Positions 35,879 through 44,987 of a stretch of 64,000 bases of DNA are shown in pieces. The first letter of the stretch is position 1. Each line of letters starts with the position of its first letter. Location: assembly GCF_021730445.1 (NCBI RefSeq), contig NZ_JADNRM010000012.1, forward strand, positions 53,245 through 117,244, read 5' to 3'. Below the pieces are notes generated by a model, which was not told where the DNA came from, searched no databases, and saw only the letters and a list, made by a program, of their open reading frames with translations. The DNA is from Phocaeicola faecalis (lineage in GTDB: Bacteria > Bacteroidota > Bacteroidia > Bacteroidales > Bacteroidaceae). Made by a program: the position numbers and the translations under genes.

Positions 35879-37309
35879 ATGAAAAGGATAATATTCATAC
35901 TGGCAACCATACTGGGCATGGGAAATATGTCCGGAGCGGTAGCGCAAAATGATAACGACAAAATGATACCCGGCGTAACGGTGAACCATTTCGAAATGAG
36001 CCGTGAAGGAAAATATCTTACCGTTGAAATGGGAGTCGATTTGACTGCACTTGACGTGGACGTCAACCGTGCCGTAGTGCTTACCCCGCGATTAGTCAAC
36101 GGAGCGGATTCTGTGGACTTGCCGTCGATAGGCATTTACGGACGAAGACGATATTATTACTATGTACGAAACGGCATAAGCACCATCTCAGGCGAATCGG
36201 AGAAGTCATTCCGGGCATCGAAAAAGCCGGAACAATTGGAGTACGACAACCTTGTTCTCTACAAAGATTGGATGGATGGAGCCACACTCAAGTTCCATCG
36301 TAGCGACTGGGGATGTTGTCAAACCATAGTGGCGCAATACGTAGGCGAGCTGGGAAGATATCACGAAGCGTTTTTTCCCGAACTGGTATTCGTGCAGCCA
36401 AAAGTAGAAATCATGAAAAGTCGCTCATTGTCGGGGACGGCTTTCATAGACTTCCCGGTAAATCAGACGGTAATCTATCCCGATTACCGCCGCAATACGG
36501 CTGAATTGGGTAAAATACAGGCGACCATTGACTCCGTGCGCAATGACAAGGATGTCACCATCACTTCCGTATGGTTGAAGGGATATGCCTCGCCAGAGAG
36601 CCCTTACAAACACAACACGCAACTTGCCATTGGACGTACAACCGCACTCAAAAAGCACATAGGGCTATTGTACAATTTTGCAGACAATATTATCCAAACT
36701 GATTACGAGCCCGAAGACTGGGCCGGATTGCGCCGTCACGTGGAACAGTCGAAGATTAACCACCGCACGGAGATTCTGGCACTGATTGACAGCGACATGG
36801 AACCGGATGCCAAAGAAGCAAAAATCAAGCGCACTTATCCACAGGAGTACCGCTTCATGTTGCAGAACTTCTACCCCGCTTTACGTCATACGGACTACCG
36901 CATAGACTACAACATCCGCATGTTCAGCGAAGTGGAGGAAATAAGGCGCATCATGGCTGAACAGCCGCAGAAATTGAGCCTAAACGAATTTTACCTCGTT
37001 GCCGGGAAATATGAGCCTGGCACAGACGAGTTCACGGATGTCTTCCAAACAGCCGTGCGCATGTTCCCCAACGATGAGACCGCCAATTTGAACGCTGCTA
37101 ATGCTGCCATTCGCCGGGATGATTTCGGTACGGCACGCAAGTATCTCGCCAAGGCGGGTGATTCACCCGAAGCGGTCTATGCGCGGGGTGCGTTGGCCGT
37201 GCGCGAGAAAGATTATGACACGGCGCGACGGTACCTCGGCAAGGCAAAAGAGATGGGGCTGGAAAAGGCGGCGCGCACGCTGGAAGAGCTGAACGAAAGA
37301 CTGAAATAA
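35879..37309 (+). CDS. DUF3868 protein with OmpA-like domain, fimbrial operon
   Basis: I choose the start at 35879 (MKRIIFILATILGMGNM, a signal peptide), not the longer in-frame ORF start at 35819, which overlaps the previous gene. The 476-residue protein has an N-terminal DUF3868 region (about 25-190) and an OmpA-like peptidoglycan-binding-type domain around LKGYASPESPYKHNTQLAIG (about 245-265). The C-terminal helices (about 395-476) contain TPR-like repeats such as NAANAAIRRDDFGTARKYL. It may anchor or assemble the fimbriae in the envelope. Confidence 0.88.
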   Translation: MKRIIFILATILGMGNMSGAVAQNDNDKMIPGVTVNHFEMSREGKYLTVEMGVDLTALDVDVNRAVVLTPRLVNGADSVDLPSIGIYGRRRYYYYVRNGISTISGESEKSFRASKKPEQLEYDNLVLYKDWMDGATLKFHRSDWGCCQTIVAQYVGELGRYHEAFFPELVFVQPKVEIMKSRSLSGTAFIDFPVNQTVIYPDYRRNTAELGKIQATIDSVRNDKDVTITSVWLKGYASPESPYKHNTQLAIGRTTALKKHIGLLYNFADNIIQTDYEPEDWAGLRRHVEQSKINHRTEILALIDSDMEPDAKEAKIKRTYPQEYRFMLQNFYPALRHTDYRIDYNIRMFSEVEEIRRIMAEQPQKLSLNEFYLVAGKYEPGTDEFTDVFQTAVRMFPNDETANLNAANAAIRRDDFGTARKYLAKAGDSPEAVYARGALAVREKDYDTARRYLGKAKEMGLEKAARTLEELNERLK

Positions 37310-37367
37310 TCAATCATATAATCCAAGAGAAAAGAAATTTATTTATAAATATTTTAATTAACTCACA

Positions 37368-39056
37368 ATGAAAAAGTATTTTTTATTCATGTCTGTGCTG
37401 GCATCCCTGTTCTTGGCAGGATGCTCACAGGAGGAGATTGCTCCTGACGGTGAGGACAACGGTAGTGGTGAGGCTAATACCAGCTACATGGCCGTAAACC
37501 TGATGTCTTCTGATGTGAAAGGTACTCGTGCCGCTGCCGGCTATGAGGATGGAAGTGTAGATGAAAACAACGTTGAAAAAGTCCGTTTTTATTTCTTCAC
37601 TGCAAACGGTGCCATTGCTCCAGTTAAATTTTTAAATGGAAGTTATGTAAACTATTACGACTGGACTCCCGGTGAAAAAGACCAGAAAAAGGACGTAGTA
37701 GATACCGATGACACCGAGAGTGTGCTTAATGCCACGATTGTCATCAGTACAAAGGACGGTGACAAACTACCGCAGAGCATTGCGGCTGTGCTGAATCCCA
37801 CTGGTTTGAAAGATAAATCGATGAACCTTACCGAACTAAAGGGTGTTGTCACTGATTATGCTGACCCTGTCCTGACTTCAAAAGGCAAATTCGTAATGTT
37901 CAATTCCGTGTATGGAAAGGATAAAGCAGAGGTCTGTGCTGTTCCTATCGAGTCTACCAATCTACAGAAGACACCTGGGAATGCCGAGAAGAATCCCATC
38001 ACCATCTATGTTGAACGTAGCGTGGCTAAAGTGAAGGTCTCTTTGGGTACTGATGTAGCAAGTGCATCCTCTGACAAACTGCAACTGGCAGATAAGGATG
38101 GTAATGACCTCAAAGTCGGAGGAGAGCAGGTTTACCTGAAACTTGGCGGCTGGAGCCTGACCGCAGAAACCACAGAGGGCAGACTTGTCAAGGCTATTAA
38201 TCCAACATGGGCAAGTGATTGGTGGAACGGTTCCGGTGCATTTGCGCATCGCAGTTTTTGGGCTATCAATTCTAAGGACGCCGCGAACAAGTATTCTGTT
38301 AGTTATAACGACATCACAACTCTTTTTACTACTGCAAAGTACACCAATGAGAATGCCTTGGACTATGATACAGAATCCCCTATCAACCGCACCAAGGTTA
38401 TCCTTAAGGGCCAACTTTGTAAGGCAGACGGTTCAAATTTCACTATTGTAAGACACTTGGGTGCTCATTTTGCCGATACATATTCTGAGACTCCGGCTGA
38501 CAACCTCCCCGCTTTAAAGGCAAATATCCTTTCTCAATTGACAGCTAATGGCTATAATTACTATTTGGAGAATGAGTCGACACGTACAGGGCTTAGTGCC
38601 AACGACCTGAAGATTGTAATTGCTACCCAAGATAAAATAGAGAACAGCAAGAACAACTGTTATGTGTATGCCCAGTTGACAGATGAAGCTGCCCAAAAGA
38701 CGTGGTACAACTCTTTGGATAAAACGGTAACAACAACTATTACTGCCTCCGAAATTAATAATAATCTTAAAGATAAGGATATCGTTGACTGGGCTTTGGT
38801 CTGGAAGGACGGTATGACCTACTATTACTATGAAATTATTCATTATGGGATCGGTGAAAACGCTACCAAGGGTGTAGTTCGCAACCACATCTATGATACG
38901 AAAATAACAAAGATTGCCGGTCTTGGTACCCCTGTTTACAATCCTGACGAGGTAATTTATCCCGAGAAGCCGGATGAAAATAATCATTACATTGCGGCTG
39001 AAATCAATATTTTGTCTTGGCGCATTGTCTCTAATGAGTATGCTTTGGAATGGTAA
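37368..39056 (+). CDS. Mfa1/FimA-type major fimbrial subunit lipoprotein
   Basis: This 562-residue protein has a lipoprotein signal (LAGC, Cys19) and then an acidic Ser/Gly linker. The fimbrillin N-domain contains SYMAVNLMS and VEKVRFYFF. An arginine cleavage site for a gingipain-like protease, as used in type V pilus assembly, may be KGTRAAAG near residue 58. The end NILSWRIVSNEYALEW has the A-strand-like tail expected for donor-strand exchange. It is the third gene of the operon and the only one followed by a strong hairpin, so it is probably the most abundant product. Confidence 0.85.
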   Translation: MKKYFLFMSVLASLFLAGCSQEEIAPDGEDNGSGEANTSYMAVNLMSSDVKGTRAAAGYEDGSVDENNVEKVRFYFFTANGAIAPVKFLNGSYVNYYDWTPGEKDQKKDVVDTDDTESVLNATIVISTKDGDKLPQSIAAVLNPTGLKDKSMNLTELKGVVTDYADPVLTSKGKFVMFNSVYGKDKAEVCAVPIESTNLQKTPGNAEKNPITIYVERSVAKVKVSLGTDVASASSDKLQLADKDGNDLKVGGEQVYLKLGGWSLTAETTEGRLVKAINPTWASDWWNGSGAFAHRSFWAINSKDAANKYSVSYNDITTLFTTAKYTNENALDYDTESPINRTKVILKGQLCKADGSNFTIVRHLGAHFADTYSETPADNLPALKANILSQLTANGYNYYLENESTRTGLSANDLKIVIATQDKIENSKNNCYVYAQLTDEAAQKTWYNSLDKTVTTTITASEINNNLKDKDIVDWALVWKDGMTYYYYEIIHYGIGENATKGVVRNHIYDTKITKIAGLGTPVYNPDEVIYPEKPDENNHYIAAEINILSWRIVSNEYALEW

Positions 39057-39098
39057 TATAAACCCAAACGCCTGAGGACGTTCCTGATACTTAATCAC

Positions 39099-39132
39099 GT
39101 GTGGGAGGCGGCTCCCGTCTTCCACACATTTT
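39099..39132 (+). terminator. Attenuator-like hairpin after the major fimbrial subunit gene
   Basis: GTGTGG (39099-39104) pairs with CCACAC (39122-39127) around an inner GGAG/CTCC stem, followed by ATTTTAAT. A partial terminator here would make the major subunit more abundant than the tip proteins. The 247-bp gap to the next gene holds nothing else I recognise. Confidence 0.55.
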
Positions 39133-39303
39133 AATAAAACAGAATAACAAATACAGTACCCGCCCACCGGTACACAAAGGGAGGTGTGGCCTTGGAAACC
39201 TGAATACAAAAGACAAGTATCCCACTTGACGAGAAAGTCCGGATGCGGAAGTTCCGCACACCATATATAGAAAAAGTAAGATATACATTAAAGAGTAAGC
39301 GAT

Positions 39304-40368
39304 ATGAATATACGGACATTGATAAGGAATGTGGCAGCCAAGGTTTGTGTGGTGTCAGCCTGCCTGTTGGCTCTTTCGTCCTGCGACAGTTGGCTCTACG
39401 AGGAAGAAGGCGACTGTTCGGTGTACTACCGGCTCAAATTCCGCTACAACAGGAACCTAAAATGGGCGGATGCTTTTGCCAACGAGGTGTCATCGGTTCA
39501 CCTGTATGCCTTCGACAAATCGGACGTACTGGTCTGGCAGCAAGAAGAACAGATAGATCCGGCTACGGCGGAGGACTACTCGATGCTGCTCGACCTGCCC
39601 GCCGGTGACTACAAACTGCTTGCCTGGTGCGGACTTCAAAACGACGGTGAGCATGAGGAATCATTCTCCGTTCCCGAAGCCCATGTAGGAGAAACCCATA
39701 TGGAGCAGTTGCAGTGTGCGCTTAATCGTCAGCATGATGAATCGGGCGCATTCAGCAAGGAACACTTGTATCGTCTCTTCCACGGAACGCTGGACGTGTC
39801 ACTGCCTAGCAACGACGACGGAGGCAGTTACGAATACACCATGCTCCTGACCAAGAACACCAACCACATCCGTGTCATCCTACAGCACTTGTCGGGAGAG
39901 GATGTGAACGAGGCTGACTTTATCTTCCGTATTGATGATGAAAACGGTCTTATGGCACACGACAACGAGCTGATGGCCGACGAGAATATCAACTACCGTC
40001 CCTGGGATATACAGAGTGTCGAGGCAGGTATTGGCAAAGACGATACTGGTGTTATCAGCAATGTGAAAGGACTCGTTGCCGACTTCACCGTAGGTCGCCT
40101 GATTGAGACACATCACGAGAATATGATACTCACCATCACCACCAGGGAAGGCAAGACCGTAGCTCGCATTCCAGTGATAGACTACGCTTTGATGGGAAAA
40201 GAGTACTACGAAAAGGAATATAATTATCCGATGGATAAGCGGGAGTTCCTCGACCGTCTGGATGAGTGCGTGATGACTCTTTTCCTCGACGAGAATCACA
40301 CATGGGTAAGCAGCGTCATTCAGATTCTGTCATGGCGTGTGGTGCTGAGTAATGTTGAAGTGGAATAA
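39304..40368 (+). CDS. FimB/Mfa2-family fimbrial anchor lipoprotein
   Basis: This 354-residue protein has a lipoprotein signal ending LSSC (Cys about 27). DSWLYEEEGDCSVYYRLKFR and LPAGDYKLLAWCGL are characteristic of the FimB/Mfa2 family, which anchors type V pili to the outer membrane and limits their length. The C-terminal VIQILSWRVVLSNVEVE resembles the end of the major subunit. It is 21 bp before the next gene. Confidence 0.87.
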   Translation: MNIRTLIRNVAAKVCVVSACLLALSSCDSWLYEEEGDCSVYYRLKFRYNRNLKWADAFANEVSSVHLYAFDKSDVLVWQQEEQIDPATAEDYSMLLDLPAGDYKLLAWCGLQNDGEHEESFSVPEAHVGETHMEQLQCALNRQHDESGAFSKEHLYRLFHGTLDVSLPSNDDGGSYEYTMLLTKNTNHIRVILQHLSGEDVNEADFIFRIDDENGLMAHDNELMADENINYRPWDIQSVEAGIGKDDTGVISNVKGLVADFTVGRLIETHHENMILTITTREGKTVARIPVIDYALMGKEYYEKEYNYPMDKREFLDRLDECVMTLFLDENHTWVSSVIQILSWRVVLSNVEVE

Positions 40369-40389
40369 TTAGAGAGAAGGATTGAACTG

Positions 40390-41556
40390 ATGAAACCGAG
40401 CATTATACATAGCATTGTGGTCTGCCTGGCGGCATTCACACTGCCTTTTATGGTGGCGTGCAGCAGTCAGGAAGAATCCTTACCGACCAACGATACGGAA
40501 GCTGCCTTGTTCCTGAACATCGCCACACTGGAACAGGCACGGTCGGGAGAAGTGACAAAACTGCCTGACAACGAGAAGATGCACAGCGTACGCGTTGTCG
40601 TCCTGCATGAGAATGGCACGGTGGAACATAACCAGCACTATTCGCTGGAGGGTGCGCAAGCACAGAAATACATCATCCTCAAGGTAAAACCCAAGGAGAA
40701 GAAAAAGATTTTCCTCTTCGCCAATGAAGAGAGCGTGTCCACTGTGGAAGGCCTGCCAGGAGAAAACCAAACGCTAACCGACTTCTTCAACAACTATACA
40801 GAGAACGCAACCAACTTTGCCAGGGCGGTAAACGACCTCTATTTCACCCCGGATTACTCGGACAATAAACACATCCCGATGTCCTCCATGTACGAAATAG
40901 ACTTTACCGAAGGAAAGGTCGAGAAGACGTTCTACGTGGTGCGTGTTGCCACGAAGTTCACGGTGAACTTCAAGAACTGGCGTGGCGAGAAAGTGACGGT
41001 GGAGTATTTCACCCTGGCAAGCCATGCCGACAAGAACTTCCTGATGGCGCATGTCGAAGACAGCGAGCAAAACAGGGCACTTTTCAATGGAAAAAGCTGG
41101 ATAGAATGGTTGAAGAAGGTTTCCGATGCCTCGTCCGAGGATGACGATTATGGGAAAACGGACACCGCAGGCTGGCTGAAGGACTACGATCTGCCGACGC
41201 AGGCGGATAAGACAAAGACTTATACCCACCCCGAGAAAGTTATCGTAGGGAAACCTACAGTTGATATAGATTATCCGGACAACAACAAACCAGGTGTCGC
41301 AGAGAGTGCCCCCATCTTCTACCTACCCGAAAGCAAGACCCCCAAAGCGGATGCAACGAAAGGCGAGCAGGAATATACGCTGACCGTCAAGATGGAGGGA
41401 AGGAATGAACCTTTCGTCGAAACGTTGCCCAACCTGAAAGCCCTGTTCCGCAACACCCATGTAATAGTGAACATCACATTACTTAACACCATGGAAATCG
41501 TGGTGGATGTGATTCCATATAGCGAAGTAAAACTTGACCCAGTATTCGGATTGTAA
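40390..41556 (+). CDS. Fimbrial minor or tip-associated lipoprotein
   Basis: This 388-residue protein has a lipoprotein signal (MVAC, Cys about 24) and a fimbrillin-like N-domain (HSVRVVVLHENGTVEHNQHY, KKIFLFANEESV). The C-terminal region (LKALFRNTHVIVNITLLN, EIVVDVIPYSEVKLDPVFGL) matches the end of Mfa-type pilins. Its place between the anchor and the large tip protein fits an accessory pilin that bridges shaft and tip. Confidence 0.8.
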   Translation: MKPSIIHSIVVCLAAFTLPFMVACSSQEESLPTNDTEAALFLNIATLEQARSGEVTKLPDNEKMHSVRVVVLHENGTVEHNQHYSLEGAQAQKYIILKVKPKEKKKIFLFANEESVSTVEGLPGENQTLTDFFNNYTENATNFARAVNDLYFTPDYSDNKHIPMSSMYEIDFTEGKVEKTFYVVRVATKFTVNFKNWRGEKVTVEYFTLASHADKNFLMAHVEDSEQNRALFNGKSWIEWLKKVSDASSEDDDYGKTDTAGWLKDYDLPTQADKTKTYTHPEKVIVGKPTVDIDYPDNNKPGVAESAPIFYLPESKTPKADATKGEQEYTLTVKMEGRNEPFVETLPNLKALFRNTHVIVNITLLNTMEIVVDVIPYSEVKLDPVFGL

Positions 41557-41575
41557 AACCATAAACAGAAGCATT

Positions 41576-44500
41576 ATGAAGCATTTTGTACTACATACCA
41601 TTCTCTTCCTGATGATTGTAACCGTTGCAGGTTGCCAGGATGACTTTTTGACGCAAGAAACCATAGGCGAAGGCAAGGCAAACGTATCCGCCACGCTGGA
41701 CTTCAAGCCCATGTCGTCGGCACTAGCCCAAACACGAGCTGCGGGAGGCGCCTTAAAGGATATAAGAAGTTTACATGTTCTGTTGTATGACCAAAACCGG
41801 ATTCTTAAAAAACAATGGCAGATTGAAGGACATACAGTGTCTGACGAAAACCGCACGGATAATGATGCGGAAGCAAATCCAAATGGCGAACACCATACAG
41901 CGGAAGCAAAAACCAAACGCGCCACTTTCAAGTTGCCGGAAGAAATCAACTTCGGCAAATATTATATGTATGCCGTGGCAAACATCCCCGACCTGCTTAC
42001 AAATACCGCTTATTCTGAAGCCATAAAAACAGTGGACGGACTTAAAAATATTCCTCTCGTATGGGATTCCCTAAACGTGGCTAACAACGGCCAGATGATA
42101 GGCTTTTTTACAAAAAAAACTGCCCCTGCCCTATCAGCGGACGACGAGTCGCTTGTAGTGAATGAAAAAAGCGTGAAGCTACATGCGTGGCTGCGCCGTG
42201 CGGCATCGAAAGTAACGATAGCCTATGACGGCAGTGATCTGGCAGAAGGAGTGTTTATCTATCTCGAATCAGTGCAGATTAAAGATATTCCGGCGCAATG
42301 TTATTTGGGAAAGGACAATAACGTAGGCGCGAAAGGATACACGTTGGCAGCTCCTGAAAAAGAGAAAGAAACGGACATGCTGCTCGACGGGGAAATCATT
42401 ACCTATGCCGATCACAATCATGGAGAAGCAAATTTTGAAATCGGTGACGATTGTGTGGGACATCGTATCACGGCAGGTACCCCGAAATTCGGCTCTCACG
42501 GAGAAACGGATGAAGCACTGTATTTCTACGAGAATATGCAGGGTGCAGGAGATGGTATGCCTGACAAGCGGCAGGATGCACCCGGTCCTGATGGAAAACC
42601 GGACGGGAAACTGGATTTTCCCGGATTGCCAGGCGATCCGGAGAAATATCCTCTCTACAGACTCAAAGATAACGTACCCTACGGCACCTACATTGAGGTG
42701 AAAGCTCACTATATATCCAACAACTCCAAGCGACTGGGCAACGGGCGTATCATCTATCGTTTCATGCTGGGACAGAACGAAATAAATGACTATAACGCCA
42801 AGCGTAATTGCCATTACAAACTGACATTGAAATTCAGGAACTTCGCCAACGATGCAGATTGGCATATCGAGTACGAGGAACCGGAACCCGGGGTGATGAC
42901 TCCCGAACCGTACTACATAACCTATCTGTACAATCATTCCATGATGTACCCTATCAAGGTGAATACGGGTGGGCATAAGATTGAATCTATAAAGGCAGAA
43001 ATCAAAGAAAACAACTGGGCTCCCCATAATGCCAGTAGCGATATTTATTATACGGGTGCTCCGAATGGTGTTGCAGCACCGTGGAACGGTTTCCTGTCAT
43101 TACATAAAACCACGGAGACAGTGCTTTATGCAGATAAAATCACTAATAATGAAACATATTACAAAAAAGATCCAAAACGCGGCGAACGTGTATATGAGAA
43201 CTTTACTTTGCCTGGCAACCAGACATTCGAAGAGTTTACGACTGTCGGTTCTGTAGCAGACGATAAATACCGTGTAGAAAAGCATCCCACGGAAGCAAAT
43301 ACATACAATGTATATATTCCTATGTACACACGTGCCAAACAGATGATATCAACGACCGGATACACGGGGAATAATCCATACGTGGCGTACCAACGGAAAG
43401 CGATAGTGAGGATTACAACCAAATTGACAGGTGTGGATAAGCCTTTTATAAACGAAGTTCCAATATACCAGGTACGCCGTGTGGTGAATCCTAAGGGAAT
43501 TTATCGTTCTGCGAACAACAACAAATCTTTTCATGTAGTATTGAAACGATTGCCGGGAGAGGATCAACAAATGTTCACAACATTCCAATCTGAAGGACCT
43601 TGGAAAGCCTATGTCGTCAAGAGATATAACGGGGACGAAATCAGCCTGTCGGTAACATCTCCCAATACAACAGAGTTAAGGAATGATCCGGAATATGGGA
43701 AAGTCATATATGGTAAAACCGGTAGCGTGATTGACTTCAGCGTGGATTTCTCCGGTAATTCGACAGAGAACCGTTACGCTATTATCCGCGTGGAATATCA
43801 CAATTATACCTGCCAGCATCTGATTTTCGTGCGGCAAGGAGACAAACCTGACGATTTGGTTACAGGCGGCGTGAAGTGGTATGCCAAAAACATGAGGACT
43901 TCAACGGAACTGGCTTCTACTCCATTGGACGAAGGATCACTGTTCAAATTCGGAAATTGGCTCCAGCCGATAGACGCATTGAGTAATAAAAATCCATTCG
44001 AGCCGTGGATAAATGTTACACCGGGAAGTTTCAAAGTATATCCTGAAAATGGTTTTACCAATGCAGCGACTAAGAATAAAATGGAGTGGACAACTATTTC
44101 TTCTAATGAAAATGCCCAAATGTTTGGCAACCCCCAGATGCAAAAAGCCAGGGTAGCTACAGCCGACGACTTTTGGGAATTGAGGAAGGAAGGCAGCCAT
44201 GTAGAACAGGGATACGGTGTATTGTATGGAGATGATGCCACAAAAACGGCTGATGATATCGTAGAAGTTTACGGCTATGATTATGAACATAATACAATGG
44301 GACGTGGAATGAGAGGTTGTTTTGCATACAACAGTGAAACGGGTAAAAGCCTCTTTTTCCCCATTGGTGCTTCCGGCTACGGACATAGAAAACAAAGCTA
44401 TATTCCCACGTGGGGAGATACTGAAAGCCTCAATGGAGTATTAAGATATGCTTCCGGTCGAACAAAATTATATGAGGATCCTACTGAACGTCCGTTGTTT

Positions 44501-44701
44501 TACGATTTATACAAACGACCGGGAGCCATCTATTGGTTAAATAAGGAAATTCCTAGAAACCAACTTACACCAACGGATGGTCCCAGCTTGGGATGGGATA
44601 TCAACTATTTCTCATTCGATTTCAATTTTATCTCTACGAGCAACTTGATTAGACCTAATGGCTCGGATGCTTGCTTTGTGCGCTGTGTTGTCGCTGAATA
44701 G
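41576..44701 (+). CDS. Large fimbrial tip protein (DUF4906) with FISUMP-like C-terminal domain
   Basis: I choose the start at 41576 (MKHFVLHTILFLMIVTVAGC), because the longer frame overlaps the previous gene and only this Met precedes a lipoprotein signal (Cys20). The 1041-residue protein has fimbrillin-like N-terminal domains (about 30-430) and a middle region typical of DUF4906. The C-terminal part (about 770-1041) contains KWYAKNMRT, ATADDFWELRKEG, RGCFAYNSETGKSLFFPIG and an RCVVAE end, like the Fibrobacter major paralogous (FISUMP) domain seen on adhesins. It is the last gene of the operon and the probable adhesive tip. Confidence 0.82.
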   Translation: MKHFVLHTILFLMIVTVAGCQDDFLTQETIGEGKANVSATLDFKPMSSALAQTRAAGGALKDIRSLHVLLYDQNRILKKQWQIEGHTVSDENRTDNDAEANPNGEHHTAEAKTKRATFKLPEEINFGKYYMYAVANIPDLLTNTAYSEAIKTVDGLKNIPLVWDSLNVANNGQMIGFFTKKTAPALSADDESLVVNEKSVKLHAWLRRAASKVTIAYDGSDLAEGVFIYLESVQIKDIPAQCYLGKDNNVGAKGYTLAAPEKEKETDMLLDGEIITYADHNHGEANFEIGDDCVGHRITAGTPKFGSHGETDEALYFYENMQGAGDGMPDKRQDAPGPDGKPDGKLDFPGLPGDPEKYPLYRLKDNVPYGTYIEVKAHYISNNSKRLGNGRIIYRFMLGQNEINDYNAKRNCHYKLTLKFRNFANDADWHIEYEEPEPGVMTPEPYYITYLYNHSMMYPIKVNTGGHKIESIKAEIKENNWAPHNASSDIYYTGAPNGVAAPWNGFLSLHKTTETVLYADKITNNETYYKKDPKRGERVYENFTLPGNQTFEEFTTVGSVADDKYRVEKHPTEANTYNVYIPMYTRAKQMISTTGYTGNNPYVAYQRKAIVRITTKLTGVDKPFINEVPIYQVRRVVNPKGIYRSANNNKSFHVVLKRLPGEDQQMFTTFQSEGPWKAYVVKRYNGDEISLSVTSPNTTELRNDPEYGKVIYGKTGSVIDFSVDFSGNSTENRYAIIRVEYHNYTCQHLIFVRQGDKPDDLVTGGVKWYAKNMRTSTELASTPLDEGSLFKFGNWLQPIDALSNKNPFEPWINVTPGSFKVYPENGFTNAATKNKMEWTTISSNENAQMFGNPQMQKARVATADDFWELRKEGSHVEQGYGVLYGDDATKTADDIVEVYGYDYEHNTMGRGMRGCFAYNSETGKSLFFPIGASGYGHRKQSYIPTWGDTESLNGVLRYASGRTKLYEDPTERPLFYDLYKRPGAIYWLNKEIPRNQLTPTDGPSLGWDINYFSFDFNFISTSNLIRPNGSDACFVRCVVAE

Positions 44702-44934
44702 ACTATAACAGAAGATACAATCGCTCAGCCTTGAAAGAAATGGAATGTAACCGGATAAGAGGGTGCAGACCGGAGACGGAAGCGAAGTATCGTCGGCAGT
44801 GCGGGGTTTCCCTGCTCGAATTTTCCTGTCATGTCAATACATACCATCTCGTCATTTGATGCTGGGACGTAATGGTATCAAATGCAGTCCGGAAGAGGGA
44901 GTAACTTATATCAAGAACACTCTAAATAAACATA

Positions 44935-44970
44935 AAAAGCGGTTGCCTTTCAAACGACAACCGCTTTTCC
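44935..44970. terminator. Bidirectional terminator between fimbrial operon and anion symporter
   Basis: AAAAGCGGTTG (44935-44945) pairs with CAACCGCTTTT (44958-44968), giving A-rich and T-rich flanks that serve both convergent transcripts. The 230 bp between the fimbrial stop and this stem holds no gene I can support. Confidence 0.85.
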
Positions 44971-44987
44971 GATATTCATAACCTGAA

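Noticed and set aside
44763..44981. 72-residue ORF behind the fimbrial operon
   Set aside because: It runs through the terminator hairpin at 44935-44970 and has no recognisable similarity.
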